14,889 nucleotides of DNA from Chloroflexota bacterium (GTDB taxonomy: Bacteria; Chloroflexota; Dehalococcoidia; UBA1151; UBA1328), in assembly GCA_002687335.1 (NCBI GenBank), contig NYZY01000067.1, positions 1 to 14,889 of the forward strand, in the 5' to 3' direction. Shown piece after piece: positions 1 to 6,958 of the stretch. Numbering within the stretch: position 1 is the stretch's first letter; every line of letters begins with the position of its first letter. The position numbers and the translations under genes were made by a program. The notes under the pieces were generated by a model. It was not told where the DNA came from and did not search any database. It was given only the letters and a program-made list of their open reading frames with translations.

Positions 1-596
1 ACGTCTTTGGGAGTTGATACCCATGTGCCAAATTCACCTGCACGTGCTCTTTCGGATAGTGGAGTTTCGGGATCTGACAGAGCAATGAAATTTCGTCTGT
101 TACCTGAATATTTGGTTTCAGGTTTTCGCAAAGAGCGGAAGTGCGATTCCAGTGACAAGGTTTCTATTGTTGAGCCAGATTTGCTGGATACAAAGAACAG
201 AGTTTTATTTGGCTTCAGCTTTTCACTGATTTCTTTAATGCTTGCGGGTATTACCGTGTCTAGAACGTGGGATCTCAAACTTGGAAATTCATTCTCTAAG
301 GGTTCGTTGAAAAGCTCATTTAATGCGAGCGATGTCATGCTGCTACCGCCCATACCGAGAAGGACGATATCCGAGAACCCGTCCGCTATAATCTGGCTGT
401 TTAGATTTTTAAAATGACCAGCCAAATTCGATAACTTATACGGCAAGTCTAGCCAACCCAATGTTTTTTCGGGCGGTTCTGCTCCTGCCGATGGTTCGGG
501 CCAAAGATTAGAGTCTCGGCTCCAAAGTTTAGACGCAAATGAGGTGTCCACAAGACGTTCAAGCGCCACAGTTACCGAGTTCTGTTCGTCAACCAA
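1..596 (-). CDS. pgi: Glucose-6-phosphate isomerase, N-terminal part (runs off left edge)
   Basis: Interconverts glucose-6-phosphate and fructose-6-phosphate in the cytosol. The minus-strand frame is open from the TAG at 639-641 to the window edge. It carries two hallmark sugar-isomerase (SIS) motifs, LGMGGSS and SKSGSTIET, preceded by an RDSNLWP...LGWLDLP stretch that I recall from the Pgi half of fused Tal-Pgi proteins. Only about 200 residues are visible; the catalytic C-terminal part lies outside. There is no ATG near the N-terminus. The best start is TTG at 594-596, with GGAG eight bases upstream; a GTG at 567-569 is an alternative. The frame continues upstream without a stop into a short linker reaching the tal stop codon, so the gene may be the second half of a broken or split tal-pgi fusion. 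Identity is very secure, the start is not. Confidence 0.9.
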   Translation of the reverse strand, partial: MVDEQNSVTVALERLVDTSFASKLWSRDSNLWPEPSAGAEPPEKTLGWLDLPYKLSNLAGHFKNLNSQIIADGFSDIVLLGMGGSSMTSLALNELFNEPLENEFPSLRSHVLDTVIPASIKEISEKLKPNKTLFFVSSKSGSTIETLSLESHFRSLRKPETKYSGNRRNFIALSDPETPLSERARAGEFGTWVSTPKD

Positions 597-641
597 ATCG
601 ACTATCTCCAGTTGGCTGAATGACGTGGCTGTTTTTTTCTA
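597..641 (-). other. In-frame TAG and open linker between tal and pgi
   Basis: The tal stop (TAG, 639-641) is followed in the same frame by 14 sense codons (starting AAA AAA ACA) leading into pgi. The frame is never closed again, so removing this one TAG would give a continuous Tal-Pgi polypeptide. Seven A residues directly follow the TAG. Seen directly; the interpretation (split gene with re-initiation, readthrough, or sequence error) is open. Confidence 0.75.
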
Positions 642-1739
642 TCTGATGGCTTGTAATTTTTCATCGATTCGATTCAGCAGGGACTCATACGAATCGGCAA
701 ATGCCTTTACTCCTGCTATTAGAAGTTCGTTGGTAATCGAATCTATAGAAATTCCTGCGTCTGCCAGGGCTTTCATTTCAGCCTGGGCTTTATCGTGTCC
801 AATAGTCAAATTAGATCCAGGGTTACCATGATCCTCGAAAGCCGTCATGGTGGCCTCGGGAATAGTGTTGACTGTATCTGGCCCCATTAGTTCATCTATG
901 TACATCGTGTCGGGATATGCGGGGTTCTTTACTCCAGTAGATGCCCATAAAGGTCGTTGCACCTGCGCACCGGTCGTGTGCAGAGGGAAGAATGATCCTC
1001 CTCCGCCTAGATTTCGATCAAATAGTTCATTGAACTTGGCATATGCAAGTTTAGCGTTGGCGGTACCTATTTTCCCTTTTAGCTCGTGTCCTTGGGGGAG
1101 TGCGTTATCAACAGACGTATCGACTCTGCTTACGAAGAATGAGGCAACAGATGCTACTGTTGATGGCACACCCTTTGCAGATTGAGCAAACTGAGTTAAA
1201 CCTTCGATATAGGCTTGAGCTGCAGCGGTGTATGCATCGATTGAAAACAGCAACGTAACATTTACGTTGATCCCCTCGGAAATCAAGATTTTTATGGCAG
1301 GCATGCCCGATGGTGTTCCGGGCACTTTGATCATGACATTAGGGCGATTTATTGCTGCCCACAATCGGCGAGCTTCAGTGATTGTGCCTTCAGTGTCATG
1401 CGCAAGAACTGGTGAGACTTCAATGCTCACATAACCGTCTTTATGATGATTACGGTTATATACGGGTCTAAGGACGTCGGCAGCGTCGCGAATGTCTTCC
1501 ACTGCAAGCCGTTCAAATATAATCTCTCGACTAGATCCATCTTTGGCATATTCGATTAGTGACTCATCGTAAGTGTCGCTTTCAGCCAGGGCACTATCGA
1601 AGATCGAAGGATTCGAAGTAACACCGGTTACTCCGAGCTCGACGAATTTTTGGAGTTCCCCCGAATTGAGCATTTGGCGGCTAATGGAGTCGAGCCAAAT
1701 TGATTGGCCATTCTCCTTTGCCTTTTGAATATTATTCAT
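639..1739 (-). CDS. tal: Transaldolase
   Basis: Cytosolic transaldolase of the non-oxidative pentose phosphate pathway, moving a dihydroxyacetone unit between sugar phosphates through a Schiff base. The 366-residue protein has the family signature GVTSNPSIF at residues 39-47 and the Schiff-base lysine in VMIKVPGT (Lys138). Length fits the long TalB-like class found in actinobacteria, cyanobacteria and Tal-Pgi fusions. It starts at ATG (1737-1739) with no strong ribosome binding site. It follows rpiB by 65 nt in the same direction and ends in frame with pgi, separated only by TAG. Together rpiB, tal and pgi form a sugar-phosphate interconversion set that is probably co-transcribed. Family assignment is secure. 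Confidence 0.95.
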   Translation of the reverse strand: MNNIQKAKENGQSIWLDSISRQMLNSGELQKFVELGVTGVTSNPSIFDSALAESDTYDESLIEYAKDGSSREIIFERLAVEDIRDAADVLRPVYNRNHHKDGYVSIEVSPVLAHDTEGTITEARRLWAAINRPNVMIKVPGTPSGMPAIKILISEGINVNVTLLFSIDAYTAAAQAYIEGLTQFAQSAKGVPSTVASVASFFVSRVDTSVDNALPQGHELKGKIGTANAKLAYAKFNELFDRNLGGGGSFFPLHTTGAQVQRPLWASTGVKNPAYPDTMYIDELMGPDTVNTIPEATMTAFEDHGNPGSNLTIGHDKAQAEMKALADAGISIDSITNELLIAGVKAFADSYESLLNRIDEKLQAIR

Positions 1740-1804
1740 ATTTTCAGTGTTTATTTTCCCGATATCATTTGATCTGTCGCAGTGTCTTGTGACAGAGGCG
1801 ATTG

Positions 1805-2269
1805 TTACTGATTTGAAATCTGTTTTTTTTCAATAGCTGTCACCTTGTCCAATCGCCTTTGAAATCTAGGTTCGTTGACCTCCAATTGCGCATTGATAAA
1901 GGATTTCACGAGGTCTGCTGCCAGCGCTACACCGACCACACGAGCGCCCAAGCATAAGACGTTCATATCATCATGCTGAACCCCCTGACCAGCTGAGTAA
2001 GTATCGTGGCACAATCCGGCTCTTACGCCTGGGAATTTATTTGCTGTTATTGTCGCTCCCACTCCACTTCCACATATGATGATTCCTCGTTGTGCGTTGC
2101 CTGCTTGCACCGCAGCTGCTACCGGAGCAGCAAAATCGGGGAAATCGTCTTCAGGGTCAAACTCGTGAGCTCCTTGGTCTATGACCTCATGCCCCAGACT
2201 TTCAAGAAGTTTCGCTATGTCAGATTTGAGTTCGTAGCCACCATGATCGGCGCCGATTGCCACTTTCAT
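1805..2269 (-). CDS. rpiB: Ribose-5-phosphate isomerase B (RpiB/LacAB family)
   Basis: Interconverts ribose-5-phosphate and ribulose-5-phosphate; some relatives act on allose- or galactose-6-phosphate. The 154-residue protein has the RpiB signature: GADHGG at residues 6-11, CGSGVG with the candidate catalytic Cys66, the following TANK segment, and a conserved histidine in LCHDTYSA. Length is typical for the family. It starts at ATG (2267-2269) without a clear Shine-Dalgarno sequence. It lies 115 nt downstream of an SMP-30 gene and 65 nt upstream of tal. The spacer 2270-2384 is AT-rich and could hold a promoter, but none is convincing. Sequence alone cannot fix the substrate, but the tal/pgi neighbours favour the pentose phosphate pathway. 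Confidence 0.93.
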   Translation of the reverse strand: MKVAIGADHGGYELKSDIAKLLESLGHEVIDQGAHEFDPEDDFPDFAAPVAAAVQAGNAQRGIIICGSGVGATITANKFPGVRAGLCHDTYSAGQGVQHDDMNVLCLGARVVGVALAADLVKSFINAQLEVNEPRFQRRLDKVTAIEKKQISNQ

Positions 2270-2384
2270 TACAGCCCAGCCTGTTCGGGTTCATTAAGAC
2301 CTAATTGAGTAAATCATTTTCGGCGCAAATTTCATATTTTGCTACCCGAAATCTCTATCGTTTAGGTTTTGTTACTCCTGGCAT

Positions 2385-3380
2385 CTACCAGTAACGACCG
2401 GCACCTGCGACCTTGACCCGGACGGAATAAAGTGATGTGTCACCACATATGTATATGCGCTTTCCGTCTTTGTCGCCGAATACGAGATTTGCTGTTGCCT
2501 GTTCAGGGATTAGAATTTTTCCCAATAACGATCCGGTAGCTGAGTAGCACTGTACTCCATCCATGGCACTAGTCCATATGTTCCCCTGTTCATCAACTCG
2601 TAAACCGTCAGCTGCTCCTGGTCGAACTTTTGCGAATAATCTGCGGTTTGACAATGCGGTTGCATCTTTGGTCACATCTTTGGTCACATCTTTGGTCACA
2701 TCTTTGGTCACATCGAATACCGTAATATCTCTTGGTTCACCGGTGTCAGCCAGGTAGAGCATCGTTTCGTCTGGAGAAAATGCAAGGCCATTGGGTCGGT
2801 CAGCGACATCATCTACGATTGAGAGCTCTTTCGATTCAGGATCAAATCTGTAAGTGAAGTTACCTTCTAATTCTGATTCCCGCTGATTACCTTCACGATT
2901 GGAAAGAATTCCGTAAGGAGGGTCAGTGAACCATATTGTTCCATCTGATTTCACGACGAGATCGTTTGGCGAGTTAAGGCGCTTGCCCTGCCAGTTATCT
3001 ATGAGAGATGTTACTGAGCCGTCTGGTTCAGTGCGAGAAATCCTGTTTGCTGCATGTTCGCATGAAACAAGTTGGCCTTTCTGGTCACGGAAGTGACCGT
3101 TCGTGTTATTGCAAGGTTCTCGAAATACCGTGGTAACCCCTGAGCCTGCATCAAACTTTAGTATGCGGTTATTAGGAATATCCGACCACAATACGTAATC
3201 ACCTTCGGGGAAATAGGCAGGGCCTTCAGCCCATTCACAACCCTTCCAATGTTTTTCAATTTGGGCTTCTGTATCGATTAGCTCATGGAAAAGATCATCG
3301 ATTACTTCTATACCCTGCAGTAAATCTTGGGCTGCTCTTGTAGACCGGTGATTTGAAAATGTCTTAGGTTCTGCAGTCAT
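2385..3380 (-). CDS. SMP-30/gluconolactonase family sugar lactonase (paralog A)
   Basis: Six-bladed beta-propeller lactone hydrolase of the SMP-30/gluconolactonase/LRE family, 331 residues with no signal peptide, so probably cytosolic. Expected metal ligands are visible by motif: Glu52 in AEGP, Asn197 in RPNG, Asp258 in ADGL. SPND (residues 137-140) marks the substrate-side asparagine region. It starts at ATG (3378-3380) with AGGA seven bases upstream. It is a diverged tandem copy of the gene just upstream (3438-4358), with matching block order throughout. It differs by a run of four VTKD repeats at residues 224-239, encoded by a 12-bp tandem repeat and absent from the neighbour. The exact sugar lactone is unknown. 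A CTAAT/TCTAATC element lies just upstream. Confidence 0.88.
   Translation of the reverse strand: MTAEPKTFSNHRSTRAAQDLLQGIEVIDDLFHELIDTEAQIEKHWKGCEWAEGPAYFPEGDYVLWSDIPNNRILKFDAGSGVTTVFREPCNNTNGHFRDQKGQLVSCEHAANRISRTEPDGSVTSLIDNWQGKRLNSPNDLVVKSDGTIWFTDPPYGILSNREGNQRESELEGNFTYRFDPESKELSIVDDVADRPNGLAFSPDETMLYLADTGEPRDITVFDVTKDVTKDVTKDVTKDATALSNRRLFAKVRPGAADGLRVDEQGNIWTSAMDGVQCYSATGSLLGKILIPEQATANLVFGDKDGKRIYICGDTSLYSVRVKVAGAGRYW
2664..2714 (+). repeat. 12-bp in-frame tandem repeat inside SMP-30 paralog A
   Basis: Four perfect copies of ATCTTTGGTCAC plus three further bases. Read on the minus strand each copy encodes Val-Thr-Lys-Asp. Since 12 is a multiple of three, copy-number change would keep the reading frame. 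The repeat falls between FDV and the RRLFAKV block, in a likely propeller loop. Confidence 0.95.
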
Positions 3381-3400
3381 GGTTATTTCCTGTTGGACTT

Positions 3401-3426
3401 ATTAGATTAGACAATGATTACATTAG
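3401..3426 (-). promoter_or_regulatory. CTAAT/TCTAATC element upstream of SMP-30 paralog A
   Basis: Read on the minus strand, this stretch starts CTAATGT and, five bases later, has TTGTCTAATC followed by TAAT. It ends 20 nt before the ATG of the lactonase. The same two blocks (CTAATTT and TTATCTAATC) occur upstream of the SMP-30 gene at 13814 and, slightly changed, upstream of the GH4 gene at 5672. It could be a shared operator or promoter element; AT-rich coincidence is possible. Confidence 0.35.
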
Positions 3427-3437
3427 AAAATTTGCGC

Positions 3438-4358
3438 TTAACTAGATTGGGGTCGGGTTGCTCCTGCCGTGTTAAGTTCGATGCTCCATATTGAGCTTGT
3501 AGCGCCAATAAATAGTGTCTGGTTGTCTGACATGCCAAATGATAGGTTCGCAGCTACTTCGGGAGTATGGATTTTACCCATGAGGGTGCCCGTCGGGCTA
3601 AAGACTTGAACACCATCTCCTACCGCGATCCAAATATTGCCGTCTGTATCCGATCTAAATCCGTCGGGGACGTACGGGTTAACTTCAGCAAATAATCTGG
3701 GGTTTTCCAAGCGATTCCCTTGTACATCGAAGGCCATCAACTGATGAGGTCTAAACTCCCCATGTGTGCGGCCAGTATCACCGACGTAAAGAATCGATTC
3801 GTCAGGTGAAAAGGTAATCCCGTTGGGTTTATCGAAATCTTCGCTTACTAATGAGATATCAAATGTCTCTGGATCTACCCTGAAGACCCGGTTACGATCT
3901 TGTTCGGGTTTTTCCCCGTGTCCAAGTTCAGGGTGTAAAAATCCATAATCTGGATCTGTGAACCAAATTGAACCATCCGATTTAACCGCTACGTCGTTTG
4001 GTGATGTTAGTTTTCCGCCGTTGAAAGAATCAGCAATGGTTACTATTGTTCCGTCATGCTCTTCACGGATAACTGCTCTTCCACGTGTCAAGCAGGACAG
4101 AACACGACCTTCGTTATCAACCGTATTTCCATTTGCGCAACCTGATGGCTCACGGTAAATATCAAAGCCTTCGAGTTCGCTCCAACTAACGATTCGGTTG
4201 TTGGGGATGTCACTGACAATCACTTTATTTTGATCTGGTATCCAGCAAACACCTTCAGCAAAGGCTAGTCCGTCGACAAGTAGATTGAGTCTCGGGTTCG
4301 GTCCGATGGCTCTCTGAAACCCATCATCGAAAATTTCAAATTGTTCTAGCGCTGTCAT
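3438..4358 (-). CDS. SMP-30/gluconolactonase family sugar lactonase (paralog B)
   Basis: Second beta-propeller lactonase of the SMP-30 family, 306 residues, no signal peptide. Candidate metal ligands are Glu35 (FAEGV), Asn179 (KPNG) and Asp232 (PDGF); SPND is at 119-122. The frame is open for another 35 codons upstream, but the ATG at 4356-4358 is chosen because AGGAG lies ten bases before it and because its MTA opening matches that of paralog A. It ends 57 nt before paralog A begins, so the pair is probably one transcript and one tandem duplication. Compared with A it lacks the VTKD insertion and the longer N-terminus. It opens the leftward carbohydrate block and is divergent from the ceramidase-like gene at 4514. 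The substrate lactone is not predictable from sequence. Confidence 0.88.
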   Translation of the reverse strand: MTALEQFEIFDDGFQRAIGPNPRLNLLVDGLAFAEGVCWIPDQNKVIVSDIPNNRIVSWSELEGFDIYREPSGCANGNTVDNEGRVLSCLTRGRAVIREEHDGTIVTIADSFNGGKLTSPNDVAVKSDGSIWFTDPDYGFLHPELGHGEKPEQDRNRVFRVDPETFDISLVSEDFDKPNGITFSPDESILYVGDTGRTHGEFRPHQLMAFDVQGNRLENPRLFAEVNPYVPDGFRSDTDGNIWIAVGDGVQVFSPTGTLMGKIHTPEVAANLSFGMSDNQTLFIGATSSIWSIELNTAGATRPQSS

Positions 4359-4447
4359 TAACGAACTTCTCCTGAACCTATTATGGTCATTTATGAACCC
4401 TGCGAGAGTATCATCCGCGAGTAGGATTGACGACATTCCAACCCCTT

Positions 4448-4476
4448 TTGGGGCTAATATCATTACTGAATATTAT
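4448..4476 (+). promoter_or_regulatory. Candidate promoter for the ceramidase-like gene
   Basis: TTGGGG at 4448-4453, a 17-nt spacer and TATTAT at 4471-4476 (one mismatch to TATAAT) lie 37 nt before the ATG at 4514, in the 155-nt divergent spacer. A CTAATAT stretch sits between the boxes. The preceding CCCC-TTTT-GGGG (4442-4453) could fold into a small hairpin overlapping the -35 box. Prediction by eye only. Confidence 0.4.
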
Positions 4477-4513
4477 TTTCTACACAAAGGTGTTTATTCG
4501 AGTGGTTTTGGAA

Positions 4514-5572
4514 ATGCCAGGCAAAATTGAGCCGACTTTGTTCCAGGCCGGGACTGGGAAGGTTGTAATTACGCCTCCCATTGGCTTTGTAATTGACGGT
4601 CCGGAACATCCGGAATGTGTATCTACTGGTATTGCTGATGACCTTCTCGTGCGAGTGATAGTGCTCGAATCGCAAGGAAGCCGGGTTGCATTAATTAGTC
4701 TCGACGTATGGGGTATCGCTGAGTCAATAGTTGATGCGATAAAGCTTGCAGTCAGTGCTTCTACAGCTATAGACGAAAATTCGATATGGCTCACGAATAC
4801 TGGTAATGGAACGTCTCCTCCCCTTTGGCGGGATGAGCCTCAATACGTTAATTACATCGCTTACTTGCCTGAACTGGTGAGCGGATCTGCGCTGGCCGCT
4901 CTGGATTCGATGGAGCCAGCCTCAATGGGATCGACTGCAACACTTCTTCCCGATGTTTCGACTTTTATTGATGGTCCCGGTTTGCCTGGAAATCCTGCGT
5001 TATTTGTGATGGCGATAAATCGCTCAGATGGAACTGGGATCGCGCGTATAGTGAATTTTGCATGCCCTGCGACCATAATTGGACCATCTACCATGTGGAC
5101 TGCTGATTATCCCGGTTACGCCTGTTGGGCACTCGAACAAAATGGTGGTGGGCTATCACTATTCTCGCAAGCACCGTCACACGATATACGCCCGTTTGAT
5201 TGGTGGACCGATAACACTGATCCAACTCATTCCGAAAGAAATTCTCAAGACGTGCATGCTTTCGGCCTGTTGCTTGCGACTCAAGCAAACAGCGCAGCCG
5301 CTGAAACGGTACAGCGAAGAAATGTTGAAATAGCAGTTCGATCTGATGAGACTACGGGTATACAGGTACTACGTGTAGGGGATGCTTTTTTTGTTTCTAC
5401 TAACAAACCTCAACCAAATAAATTTGCAAGAAGGCTGCGTCGACATTTTTCTCGTTCCAAAACTATTGTGGCAGCAAATTTATCCGGTGGTTTGTTCGAT
5501 GCTAAGGCGACGTTCGACCCTCGAGGGATAAGGCGAAGTATCGCTTTGCTTGACGAGCTTGGTGCCACCTAA
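4514..5572 (+). CDS. Neutral ceramidase-fold protein lacking the metal-site histidines
   Basis: A 352-residue protein resembling the N-terminal domain of neutral/alkaline ceramidases and related lactone or amide hydrolases. Family-like blocks run in order: AGTGKVVITPP (11-21), VALISLDVWG (58-67), NFAC (181-184), ADYPGYA (197-203) and DIRP (224-227). The usual THTHSGP block reads TNTGNGT (94-100), and the NFACHPT block reads NFACPAT, so the histidines that bind zinc in ceramidases are missing. There is no signal peptide, unlike secreted ceramidases. The frame is open to 4427, but ATG at 4514 preceded by GGAA is the best start; GTG codons just upstream are alternatives. It is divergent from the SMP-30 pair and 99 nt before GH4. 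It may be a non-catalytic binder or have another chemistry; the function is unknown. Confidence 0.72.
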   Translation: MPGKIEPTLFQAGTGKVVITPPIGFVIDGPEHPECVSTGIADDLLVRVIVLESQGSRVALISLDVWGIAESIVDAIKLAVSASTAIDENSIWLTNTGNGTSPPLWRDEPQYVNYIAYLPELVSGSALAALDSMEPASMGSTATLLPDVSTFIDGPGLPGNPALFVMAINRSDGTGIARIVNFACPATIIGPSTMWTADYPGYACWALEQNGGGLSLFSQAPSHDIRPFDWWTDNTDPTHSERNSQDVHAFGLLLATQANSAAAETVQRRNVEIAVRSDETTGIQVLRVGDAFFVSTNKPQPNKFARRLRRHFSRSKTIVAANLSGGLFDAKATFDPRGIRRSIALLDELGAT

Positions 5573-5593
5573 TCATTTCTATTGTGGTGTAGT

Positions 5594-5631
5594 TTGATTT
5601 CGTGTGCTAATTTGCCTTATCTGATTGATAA
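5594..5631 (+). promoter_or_regulatory. Candidate promoter and shared element upstream of GH4
   Basis: TTGATT (5594-5599), a 17-nt spacer and TTATCT (5617-5622) resemble a weak -35/-10 pair. The block at 5607-5629 matches the one upstream of the SMP-30 gene at 13814 in 18 of 23 positions, sharing CTAATTT, then CTTATCT, then AT. TTATC-TGATT-GATAA (5617-5631) also forms a 5-bp inverted repeat that a regulator could bind. It lies about 40 nt before the start codon. Confidence 0.4.
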
Positions 5632-5671
5632 AGAGTCGGCCAAAATTTAAAAACCATCAAGGACATATAAC

Positions 5672-6958
5672 TTGGCAAAAATTTCTTTAATAGGCGCTGG
5701 TAGCGTTGTATTTGCTCGACGGCTTTTACAGGATATTGTATGTGTGCCTGAACTGTCCGATGCAACGGTTTCTTTGATGGACACCGATCCAGAACGACTT
5801 GTGCTTATGAGTAAGTTTGCTAATAAACTTGTTCGTGATACAGGTACAAATATAAAAGTTGAAACCACTTCTGATAGGCGAGAAGCGCTTCATGCGTCAG
5901 ACTACGTTTTGACCACTATCAGAGTTGGCGACAGTTATGAGCGCGATATCGCAGTACCGTTGAAATACGGTGTGGATCAGTCAGTTGGTGACACGGTTGG
6001 TCCTGGTGGTGTCTTTAAGGCTCTCCGTACTGCTCCGGTGCTTATTGATATTTGTGAAGACATAGCGGATGTCGCACCGGCAGCGACCCTGCTTAACTAC
6101 ACCAATCCGATGGCGATCACATGCTGGGCGATCGCTGAAGCGACTGACGTTCCAACGATTGGTCTTTGCCATAGTGTTCAGCATACGACGGCTGATCTTG
6201 CTAATTACATTGGAGTTTCCAAAGACAGGGTAAATGCTTGGGTTGCGGGTATTAATCACCTCGCTTGGTTCCTCAGATTTGAAGTTGACGGTAAAGATGC
6301 CTACCCTCAGATCTTTAAGGCTATGCAAGACCCTGAAATATTCTCTCAAGATACTGTTCGCTTCGAAGTGATGAAGCAGTTCGGCTATTTCGTAACAGAG
6401 TCAACCCGTCATATGTCTGAATACACGCCGTACTTTCGGACCAACCGACAAACGATTGAGGATTTTAGCTTGAACCAAATTCGCCAGGACCTACAGAGAC
6501 GTACTACGCGAGTCGACGATCACTATGCCGACCTTCTTGAAGATGCAAATACTGATCGGGTTCTTGCAGCTGAGCGTTCAGAGGAATATGCCTGTCGGAT
6601 CATCGAGGCGATGGAATCTGACCGTTCAATAGTGATAAATGGGAACGTTCCAAACGAAGGATTTATTGATAATTTACTTGATCTCAGTAGTGTCGAGGTG
6701 CCGATTCTCATCGACAAGCTTGGCTTTCACCCCATGGCCGTTGGGGAACTTCCTGGACAGCTTGCGGCGCTGAGCCGATCGAACCAGGCGGTGCAGCAAA
6801 TGGCGGTAAACGCTATTATCGATGGTGACAGAGAGGCCGCGTTTCATGCCGTTGCGCTTGATCCATTAACCTCGGCTGTCCTGTCTCTTCGTGAAATCCG
6901 CGATATGTTTGATGAAATGTGGTCACTTCACGGACCGGAACTGGCAGCGTACTCGTAA
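5672..6958 (+). CDS. GH4 family glycosidase (MelA/AglA-like)
   Basis: NAD+- and Mn2+-dependent glycoside hydrolase of family 4, which cleaves by a redox elimination at C3. The 428-residue protein shows the N-terminal Rossmann loop (LIGAGS, 6-11), GDTVGPGG (106-113), NYTNPM (142-147), CHSVQ with metal-site Cys166 and catalytic-region His167, and GINHLAWF with His196. The CHSVQ form fits alpha-galactosidase, alpha-glucosidase or alpha-galacturonidase members rather than 6-phospho-glycosidases. It is cytosolic, so the substrate must be imported; no transporter is in the window. Start is TTG at 5672 with AAGGA eight bases upstream. Its stop overlaps the next gene's ATG (TAATG), pointing to coupled translation. 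The anomer and sugar specificity remain open. Confidence 0.92.
   Translation: MAKISLIGAGSVVFARRLLQDIVCVPELSDATVSLMDTDPERLVLMSKFANKLVRDTGTNIKVETTSDRREALHASDYVLTTIRVGDSYERDIAVPLKYGVDQSVGDTVGPGGVFKALRTAPVLIDICEDIADVAPAATLLNYTNPMAITCWAIAEATDVPTIGLCHSVQHTTADLANYIGVSKDRVNAWVAGINHLAWFLRFEVDGKDAYPQIFKAMQDPEIFSQDTVRFEVMKQFGYFVTESTRHMSEYTPYFRTNRQTIEDFSLNQIRQDLQRRTTRVDDHYADLLEDANTDRVLAAERSEEYACRIIEAMESDRSIVINGNVPNEGFIDNLLDLSSVEVPILIDKLGFHPMAVGELPGQLAALSRSNQAVQQMAVNAIIDGDREAAFHAVALDPLTSAVLSLREIRDMFDEMWSLHGPELAAYS

Noticed and set aside
7..417. Plus-strand open frame of 136 codons at the left edge
   Set aside because: It is the antisense of pgi; the minus strand carries clear isomerase motifs over the same interval.
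2664..2714. CRISPR array
   Set aside because: The 12-bp units are contiguous with no spacers and encode VTKD in frame; it is a coding tandem repeat.
4427..4513. N-terminal extension of the ceramidase-like protein from TTG 4427 that looks like a hydrophobic leader
   Set aside because: The segment covers the candidate promoter, lacks a binding site, and the family N-terminus aligns from the ATG at 4514.
5981..6349. Minus-strand open frame inside GH4
   Set aside because: Shadow of the GH4 gene, which has all catalytic motifs in the plus frame.
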